Assembly (NCBI GenBank): GCA_963740675.1
Contig: CAVUFS010000001.1
Span: 620,001-684,000 of the forward strand
Length of the DNA stretch: 64,000 nt
Direction: 5' to 3'
Source: CAIKMD01 sp963740675
GTDB taxonomy: Bacteria; Pseudomonadota; Alphaproteobacteria; ATCC43930; CGMCC-115725
Positions 57,634 to 64,000 of the stretch are shown here, one piece after another. The notes beneath the pieces were generated by a model. It ran no database searches and was not told the origin of the DNA. It saw only the letters and a program-made list of their open reading frames with translations. Both the position numbers and the translations under genes were made by a program. The first letter of the stretch is position 1. Each line of letters starts with the position of its first letter.

Positions 57634-58146
57634 ATGGACGCCGGCCACCGGTCGGGTTGCCCGATCAACCTTTCGTTGGAAGTCTTTGGAGATCGATGGA
57701 GCCTTATTATCCTTCGGGACATGATGTTTGGCGGACGGCGGCACTTCCGCGAGCTGCTGACGCAGTCCGAAGAAGGCATCTCATCCAACATCCTGGCAGA
57801 CCGGCTGAAAATGCTGCTTGATCAGGGAATGATCACAAAGACCGATGACCCGAGCCACAAGCAGAAGGCCATCTACAGCTTGACCGAGAAGGCGATCGCA
57901 CTGGTGCCCGTTTTCGCCCAGCTCGGCGCGTGGGGACGGCGATATACCCCCGCGACAGAGGAACTGAGCATCAGGGCGCAACTCCTCGAAGAAGGCGGCC
58001 CTGCCATGTGGGACCAGTTCATGTCCGAACTCGCGCACACCCACCTGGGACGTCCGAGTCGGTCGAGAGGCCCCTCGGTCACAGAACAGCTCCAAGCCGC
58101 GTACAACGCGCTATGTGCCCAACGAAAGAGGCGCAAGAAGGCGTGA
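57634..58146 (+). CDS. HxlR family transcriptional regulator
   Basis: A 170-residue winged-helix regulator. The diagnostic N-terminus CPINLSLEVFGDRWSLIILRDMMFGGRRHFRELL with the conserved Cys (residue 9) is present. This Cys often senses electrophiles or oxidants. GISSNILADRLKMLLDQGMI is the recognition helix and AIYSLTEKAIAL the wing. The start is ATG 57634 with TGGAG nine bases before it. It probably controls the divergent DHFR-GST operon, a detoxification pair, through the ATTGCAA boxes. Confidence 0.88.
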   Translation: MDAGHRSGCPINLSLEVFGDRWSLIILRDMMFGGRRHFRELLTQSEEGISSNILADRLKMLLDQGMITKTDDPSHKQKAIYSLTEKAIALVPVFAQLGAWGRRYTPATEELSIRAQLLEEGGPAMWDQFMSELAHTHLGRPSRSRGPSVTEQLQAAYNALCAQRKRRKKA

Positions 58147-58231
58147 TGGGCGAATATCCGGCGGCTTGGTTTGACCAGGTTACGTGCCGAACGATACTGT
58201 CCGGGCGATAAAGCAATTGGGAGGAAGAGGC

Positions 58232-59246
58232 GTGCGGCTGAGGATAGCGCTGTCGGGTCTCGTGCTTGCATCAAGTCTCTTCTCCGCGGCGCCACTCTTA
58301 TCGGCGCGGGCTGATCCGGTGGCGATCCGCATCGGCTGGGCGACCATCCCCGGCTCGCTCGGCGGCTATATCCTCGAAAAGAAAGATCTCCTGCACCATC
58401 AGGGGCAGAGCTACACGATTGAGCCGATTCATTTCGCCAATTCGCCAGTCGAGCTGACGGGGCTGGCCGCCGGCGCCGTCGATATCGCCGAGCTGACCTT
58501 TCCGCCGTTGGGCGCGGCGATCGAAAACGCCCGCATGAGCGACATCCGCCTGATCGAAAGCCAGATCGAAACCGACGTGTCGGGCTATGCCAGCGATCAG
58601 TACATGGTGCTGAAGACGGGGCCGATCCACGGCATTGACGATTTGCGAGGTAAGGTGATCGCGGTCAACGGTATCGGCGCGGCGACCGATATTTCACTGC
58701 GCTATATGATGCGCCGCCGCGGCATGGAGGCGCAACGCGATTACACCGAGGTCGAGATCGCTTTCGCCAATATGAAATCGGCGTTGGGCTCCGGCAAAAT
58801 CGATATGGGTATGATCGCACCGCCTTTCGTCAACGATCCCGGTCTTGCGCAAATCGCCCAGCCGTTGCCGCGCAGCCGACGATGAAGTCTTCCCGACGGA
58901 AATCTCCTGGGCGGCGCGTGCCGGCTATATCGCGCAGCATCGCGCTGCGCTGGTCGATCTGATCGAGGATGCATTACGCGTGACGCGCTGGTACGAAGAT
59001 CCCGCCAATCATCAAGAGGCGGTCGCGATTATCGCGCGCCTGACCAAACAAGACCCGGCGAATATCGACTACGTTTTCACGCATGGCGATTTTTATCGCG
59101 ATCCCGACGGCCGCTGCGACCTCGCCAATATCCAGCGCGGGCTTGATATGGAAAAAGATCTCGGAATTCTGAAAACCTCGATCGACGTTTCGAAATACGC
59201 CGATCCAAGCCTCGCCAGCGAGGCCGCCGCCCGATTGAAGCCGTAA
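58232..59246 (+). pseudogene. NMT1/SsuA-type substrate-binding protein, one frameshift
   Basis: A binding protein of about 337 residues when rejoined. Start is GTG at 58232 behind TTGGGAGGAAG. The signal peptide ends at LLSARA, then DPVAIRIGWATIPGSLGGYILEKKDLL. The frame ends early near 58885. One surplus base around 58870 (in TTGCCGCGC) joins it to the second frame, AADDEVFPTEISWAARAGYIAQHRAALVD, which runs to 59246. Both halves are otherwise perfect. It is another orphan receptor. The shift looks recent or artificial. Confidence 0.8.
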
Positions 59247-59260
59247 AGCGGCGACGCACG

Positions 59261-60437
59261 TCACTGAGGCAACAACGTGCCGCCCGGGGCGCTTGCCCAT
59301 TTGAAGCGCTGGCTTGCGCCGTCCCAGCGCAGCACGACCGTTCCTGCCGAGCCGAGTCCGTGCGTCGGATTGGTCTTGAAGTCATAGAGACCGTTGATGC
59401 CGGGATAATCGGTCAAAGACAAAATATAATCTTTGAGCTGTTTCGCAGTGGCGTTGGGTCCAAGCTTCTTCAGCGCGTCGATGACGATCGCGCCCGCATC
59501 CCACGACGTGCTCGCCATGTTATCGGGCACGATCCCGGCCGCATCCATGATTGCGTAGAATTTGTGCTGAACGGCTTCGACGCGGGGATCGAGCGTGTAG
59601 ACGCCGTCATGCGGCGTGAAAGCCGAGCCGGAGAGATAAAGCTCTTTCGGCACGAATGCGGCGAACTGCTTCATCTGGGAATAGACGAAGTTTCCGGCGG
59701 TCGTGCCGACCGGCACGTCGAGCCCGGTCTGCTCGATCGCTTTGAAGACGGTCGCGATCGGCGTGCCGGTGGTCCAGGCGATGAAGGCCTGGGGGTGGGC
59801 TTCTTTGACGCGCTCGACCTGTGCCGCAGCAGCTGATGTCGGTCGGGTTGAAATGCACGTGCTGGACCAATTCGAGGCTTTTGTTTTCGGGTAGCGCCAG
59901 AACGGCGCCGATGGCGCGATCTGCCTCCTGGCCGCTGGCATCGCTGCTGGTAATCAACGCCAGCTTGGTCCAACCCTTGAGACGAAAGAAACGAAACAGC
60001 GCCTGTACGGTGTCGTCAACCGGCGCGCCCGAGGCGAGGTCGTAGGTGCCTGGCACCGGGCTATGCCCCGGCGACAGACAATAGAGCAGCGGACCATCGC
60101 GCATGATCGGCGCCATGGCGTTGCACATGGCGACGAGCGCCGAACCAAGAACGACCGGCGGGTGCGTCGCCAGGACTTCATTCAGAAGCTGCACCGCGGT
60201 TTGCGGATTGGTCTGATCGTCGTGAAAGATCAGATTGACCGGCCGGCCATCGATCCCGCCGCTTTGATTGACGCTGGCGGCTAGGCTTTGCAGCGCCGCC
60301 TTTTGGCCTTGGCCCAGGAACGCGCCGCTGCCGGTCAGCGGCTCCATCACGTTGAGATCGACGGGCGTCTGTCCGTCGGCAAAGCGGGAAGCCAGGACCG
60401 TCGCAGCGACGACCATCGCCGTCAGGAATTTGTTCAT
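59261..60437 (-). pseudogene. branched-chain-type (Liv) substrate-binding protein, one frameshift
   Basis: A type I periplasmic receptor of about 390 residues once rejoined. The signal peptide ends near SRFADG; the N-lobe begins TPVDLNVMEPLTGSGAFLGQGQKAAL. After HFNPTDI (about 59835) one surplus base, likely the A in ATCAGCTGC, shifts the frame into AAAAQVERVKEAHPQAFIAW, which goes on to the stop at 59261 with FKWASAPGGTLLPQ. Both lobes are normal. No Liv permease or ATPase is adjacent. The MetE-like gene starts upstream on the same strand. Confidence 0.8.
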
Positions 60438-60464
60438 GGCGCGACGCTCCCCGACGATCCGTTT

Positions 60465-61475
60465 TTAAAGCTCGCGCCGCAATTCGCTCGCCGCTTGTAC
60501 CATGACCTCGAGCTTTTGCCGCGCCAGCGCGCGGCTGAGCGTCACCAGGCCACAATCGGGCGCGAGCATCAGGTGTTTCGGGTCAACGTGTTTTAACGCT
60601 CTCCGCACGAGTGCCTTCACGTCATCGACGGTGGGGGGCGGTGTGTTGCCCGGGTCGATACAACCAAACATGACGAGCCGGTCGTGGCACGGCGCGAGCA
60701 CGGCGGGATCGTAATGGCTGCGCGCGAACTCGACGGTGAAGCCGCTGATCCGCGTGGCGAGCAGCGCCTCGAACACCGGCGGATAGGTAAAGTGGTGCTG
60801 CGATTCCTGGCCCAGCGGATAACCGTAGCAGAGATGCACCAGCGTCGGCACGGTCACGCCTTCGAGGCAGCGATCGAGCGCCTTCGCCCCATAGGCTCTG
60901 AGCTTGTCGTGGTAACGCGTCATCGCCGGCTCATCGAGTTGCAGCATGTCGCAACCAGCGGCCTGCAGATCGAGCAATTCTGCATTGATCGCCGCCGCGG
61001 CGTCCATCGCCAACTCGGCTTCGTCGCGATAAAATTCGTTCACCGTCGAATCGACGACGGTCATCGGTCCCACGACCGCAACCTTCAGTGGGCGCTTTGT
61101 CGCTGTCTTGGCAAAGCGCACATCTTCCACCGCGCCCTGGCCGCGGCGGACGATCTTGCCGACGATGCGCGGCACTTGGCGCGGCGCCTGACGATTGCGA
61201 TAGACCGCTTTCGTCGCTTTGTTCGTCATGTCGACGCCATCCCAGGTCGATAGCGCTTGATAAATGAAATTCTCGCGCCGCAACTCGCCGTCGGTGACGA
61301 TGTCGAGACCGAGGTCCTCTTGCTCGCGGAGCACGAGACGCGTTGCGTCTTCTTCGGCTTCGCGCCGCACCGCGCCATCGAAGCGCGTGTGTGCGTGACT
61401 GCCCTCGGTCACTGCGAGCCAGCCAGGCCGCGGGAAGCTGCCGGTGCTCGTCGTCATCAATGGCCCGAAATCCAT
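60465..61475 (-). CDS. MetE C-terminal-like methyltransferase family protein
   Basis: A 336-residue (beta/alpha)8 barrel of the cobalamin-independent methionine synthase C-terminal family. MTTSTGSFPRPGWL and DMLQLDEPAMT are standard. The zinc site is His/Cys in VHLCYGYP and Cys in APDCGL. The N-terminal MetE domain is absent. Stand-alone members do other thiol-methyl or CoM-type transfers, so methionine synthesis is not proven. The start is ATG 61475. It lies 28 bases upstream of the Liv binding-protein gene on the minus strand. Confidence 0.83.
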   Translation of the reverse strand: MDFGPLMTTSTGSFPRPGWLAVTEGSHAHTRFDGAVRREAEEDATRLVLREQEDLGLDIVTDGELRRENFIYQALSTWDGVDMTNKATKAVYRNRQAPRQVPRIVGKIVRRGQGAVEDVRFAKTATKRPLKVAVVGPMTVVDSTVNEFYRDEAELAMDAAAAINAELLDLQAAGCDMLQLDEPAMTRYHDKLRAYGAKALDRCLEGVTVPTLVHLCYGYPLGQESQHHFTYPPVFEALLATRISGFTVEFARSHYDPAVLAPCHDRLVMFGCIDPGNTPPPTVDDVKALVRRALKHVDPKHLMLAPDCGLVTLSRALARQKLEVMVQAASELRREL

Positions 61476-61710
61476 ATTCGTTTTCCTCGACCTTGTTGTT
61501 GGCGGCGGCCGCGGGTGTTCGCGCGACGCTATCAAGGTCAGACTAACATGATGCAGTGACTGATAGGAGAGACGTCGTCGCGCTAGGCTTTGCCCATACG
61601 CGTGTCGTTGCCCATTGGCCCACCGCCACATGTCAGACTTGCTCGATGCGGGTTGGCTTCACATAATTCCATTACGCCGCTCAAGCGGCGACATTTTGGG
61701 AGGATTGAGA

Positions 61711-63154
61711 ATGACGATTGCGCGTCGTGCTGTGCTCGGTGGCGTGGCTGCATCGGCTATTTTGCCGGCTTTGATCGAAACAAGTGCAGCGCAAAGTGCA
61801 AATCACGGACGACAAGGCAAGCGACGCACGCTGATCAAGGGCGGCTATGTTGCGACGATGGATAAGACAATTGGCGAATTGCCGGTTGGCGATGTTCTGA
61901 TCGAGAATGGGGTCATCGCCGAAATTGGTCCTTCCATCCATGCGTCGGATGCTGAAATCGTCGATGCGCACGACAAGCTCGTCATGCCCGGTCTCATTGA
62001 TACGCATCGTCACACGTGGGAGACCTTGACTCGGTCCTGGATCGGCGAAGGCGACCTATCCGGTCTATATGGCCATAATCACCGGTACCCTCGGACCGAA
62101 GATGAGGCCCGAGGACGTCTATATCGGCAACCTGCTGGGTGCCATCGGCGCGCTCAATTCGGGCATCACGACGATGCTAGATTGGTCGCACATTATGAAC
62201 ACGCCGGCGCATGCGGATGCTGCGGTTAAAGGACTCGCGGACAGCGGAATTCGTGCCGTATTTGCTTATGGCTATTCCTCGATACCCGGCTGGGACAAGC
62301 AGCCCGGCGCTCTCGACGCACATGTTGCAGACGTGCGGCGTGTGCTGCATAGCAAGCCGATCACCGAAAATCCGCTGCTGTCGATGGCGGTCGCCGCACG
62401 TAGTGCCGCCCCCGATATCATCGCCGATATTAAGATGGCGCGCAGTCTTGGCCTGCGCACCACCATCCATGTCACAAAAGCCGGCGCGGTGACAGCGATC
62501 AACGATGCCGGGCTGTTGGGCCCCGACCTGACGTGCGTTCATACCATTGGCATTGAGGCGACCGACGACGAATACAAGTTGATGGCCGATCACGGCTGCA
62601 CGATATCCTCCTCGTCGGCAACCGAAATGATGTCGGGACACGGTTTTCCCAGCGCGCAACGCTGGTTGAAATACGGGCTGCGTCCATCTTTCAGCGTGGA
62701 CAACGAAACGCGTCTGCCATCCGATCTTTTCGCTCAGATGCGGGCGCTCGTTCTTTCCGACCATATGCTCGAAACGGAGCGCGTACGCAAAGAGGGCGGA
62801 CGGCCGACGTTGATTCCGATCCGCGATATCCTGGAATTTGCGACGTATCAAGGCGCGCGGGCGACAGGCCTGGACGCTAAAACCGGAACCCTTACCGTGG
62901 GCAAGCGCGCCGACATTACGGTGGTCGACCTCGACGACATCGCGCTGATCCCCGCCGATGACCCGGTCACCACCGTCGTGCTGCGTGCGCATGCCGGGAA
63001 TGTCAGCTGGGTTTTTGTCGACGGTGTAGCGCGGAAGCGCGCGGGCAAACTTGTAGACCTCGATACCAAGCGCGTCCGTCAGTTGGTCGCGGCGTCAAAT
63101 GCCTATCTTCTCGGCCTGATGAAGAGCGCGAATAAAGACATCGGCCGCGGGTAG
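61711..63154 (+). pseudogene. Tat-exported metal-dependent amidohydrolase, one frameshift
   Basis: An AtzA/cytosine-deaminase-like hydrolase of about 480 residues when rejoined. A Tat signal (MTIARRAVLGGVAASAILPAL) comes first, and the start has GGAGG before it. The metal site is HxH in DTHRHTWE, with later His in TTIHVTK, CVHTIGIE and Asp in FSVDNETRL. After GEGDLSG one surplus base near 62065 shifts the frame into YMAIITGTLGPKMRPED, which runs to 63154. Export and amidohydrolase fold suggest extracytoplasmic ring or amide hydrolysis of an N-heterocycle, in line with the neighbourhood. Confidence 0.82.
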
Positions 63155-63331
63155 CGTACGAATAGAATCCCCAGTACCGAAAAGAGAGATCGGGCTGTCG
63201 GTCAATTCGTGGACTGACAATGTTGTCAAACAACAGATGCCGCTCATAAAACGCATCACTGTTGCTGGAGAACTTGATCGGGCCGCTGCTATGTTACTTC
63301 AGAACTCTTGCCGACGTCGCTGCAAGGCTCT

Positions 63332-63961
63332 TCATGGACGACCTTGCTCATCGGGATCTCCTTCGATCCCGCCTACACGATCTGACCACTGCTCGAGCTC
63401 CAGGGGCCCATTCCAAATCCGGATGGCCGGTATTGCGTGGTAGTGGCCAAGCACGCACAGGGTGCCGGTGCCGAGCAAAAAATGCTGACCGGCGCCCACC
63501 GGCAGGCCGAGCCAGCGCGCTCCGAGGACGCGCAGAACGTGTCCATGTGCAAACAGTGCAACGTTACCAGCGACTCCGCGCACTCGCGCGATGACTCGAT
63601 CGACGCGCGCGCCAACCTGTTCCGGCGTCTCCCCGCCCGGGCATCCATCCCGAAAAACCAGCCAATCGGGCCTCCGCTCACGGATCTGCGTCGGGCTCAA
63701 TCCCTCGTAGTCGCCGTAGTTCCATTCGAGCAAATCAGGCTCGATCACGGCCGCAGCGCCAAGCCCTGTCAATTCGCAAGTCGCTCGCGCTCGCTGTAGC
63801 GGGCTGACGAGAACGAGCGCAAATGTTTCTCTCGCGAGAACAGGTCGGAGGCGCTCAGCGACCCGGCGTCCGTTGTCGGTCAACGGAATATCGGTCGTGC
63901 CCGTATGCTGGCCGCTAAGGCTCCACGCCGTCTCACCATGCCTGATCGCGAAGACATCCAT
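63332..63961 (-). CDS. histidine phosphatase family protein (phosphoglycerate mutase-like)
   Basis: A 209-residue protein of the histidine phosphatase superfamily. The phospho-acceptor His is in FAIRHGETAWSLSG (residue 8). The other catalytic residues are Arg in SPLQRARATCEL, Glu in LEWNYGDYEGL and His in LFAHGHVLRVLGARWLG. It has no signal peptide. It acts on small phosphate esters or phosphosugars. It ends before the window does and is not linked to its neighbours. Confidence 0.9.
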   Translation of the reverse strand: MDVFAIRHGETAWSLSGQHTGTTDIPLTDNGRRVAERLRPVLARETFALVLVSPLQRARATCELTGLGAAAVIEPDLLEWNYGDYEGLSPTQIRERRPDWLVFRDGCPGGETPEQVGARVDRVIARVRGVAGNVALFAHGHVLRVLGARWLGLPVGAGQHFLLGTGTLCVLGHYHAIPAIRIWNGPLELEQWSDRVGGIEGDPDEQGRP

Positions 63962-64000
63962 CTGGCACGCGCTCCTTTAGCCAAAAGATTATTACACTCG

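Noticed and set aside
1..64000. Search for CRISPR arrays, insertion sequences, integrases and attachment sites
   Set aside because: No regularly spaced repeats, transposase-like ORFs or inverted ends were found. The remnants at 34.3, 52.6 and 54.7 kb have no mobile-element edges that I can see.

Overview
The window is high-GC DNA with dense genes. It looks like an alphaproteobacterial chromosome, most likely Hyphomicrobiales (Rhizobiales) or a close relative. The pointers are a FixL/FixJ-type two-component pair, Fur- and MarR-type regulators, and a very large set of NMT1/SsuA-type and Liv-type binding proteins. There are no rRNA or tRNA genes, no insertion sequences and no CRISPR array.

Layout. 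(1) 1-4.9 kb: one truncated and two tandem NMT1-type binding proteins around a TetR regulator with a 33-bp palindromic operator, then a flavin monooxygenase. (2) 4.9-9.2 kb: a D,D-carboxypeptidase with a SPOR domain and a MASE1-PAS histidine kinase with its LuxR-type response regulator. (3) 9.3-15.2 kb: a surface-glycan or secondary-metabolite island (methyltransferase, broken UbiA prenyltransferase, nucleotide-sugar transferase, sulfotransferase, two GT2 enzymes). (4) 15.3-21.5 kb: MFS efflux pump, Fur/PerR-like regulator divergent from katG, and a phosphate uptake pair (DUF47 plus Pit) behind a Pho-box-like site. (5) 21.6-34.2 kb: a hydroxycinnamate-type catabolic region with feruloyl-CoA synthetase, hydratase/lyase, a thiolase-fold protein without the usual cysteine, its DUF35 partner, a MarR regulator, a full Liv ABC transporter and an FMN-dependent 2-hydroxyacid dehydrogenase. 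(6) 35.4-46.7 kb: the most interesting region. RutA- and RutB-like proteins, two further isochorismatase-fold hydrolases, a PuuE-like cyclic-amide hydrolase, a three-part ABC importer and a LysR regulator lie in five transcription units. Each unit starts with a near-perfect sigma-54 (-24/-12) promoter. A Rieske oxygenase follows. I read this as a nitrogen-controlled route for scavenging an N-heterocycle, related to but different from the uracil rut pathway. (7) 46.7-55.4 kb: transporters and small enzymes that fit the same theme: a creatinase-like M24 protein, two VOC proteins, a 2-hydroxyacid dehydrogenase, HpxZ/AtzH, a cupin and a RidA protein. Decayed pieces of a rutA-like gene and a second hpxZ lie among them. 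(8) 55.4-64 kb: a candidate small RNA, GST, DHFR-like reductase with a HxlR regulator, two frameshifted binding proteins, a MetE-like protein, a frameshifted Tat-exported amidohydrolase and a histidine phosphatase.

A technical point affects the whole annotation. Otherwise intact genes (ubiA-like, katG, pit, ridA-like, GST, two binding proteins, the amidohydrolase) carry single-base frameshifts with no other damage. This many is more easily explained by assembly indels than by biology, and should be settled before calling them pseudogenes. Some remnants (34.3, 52.6 and 54.7 kb) are real decay.
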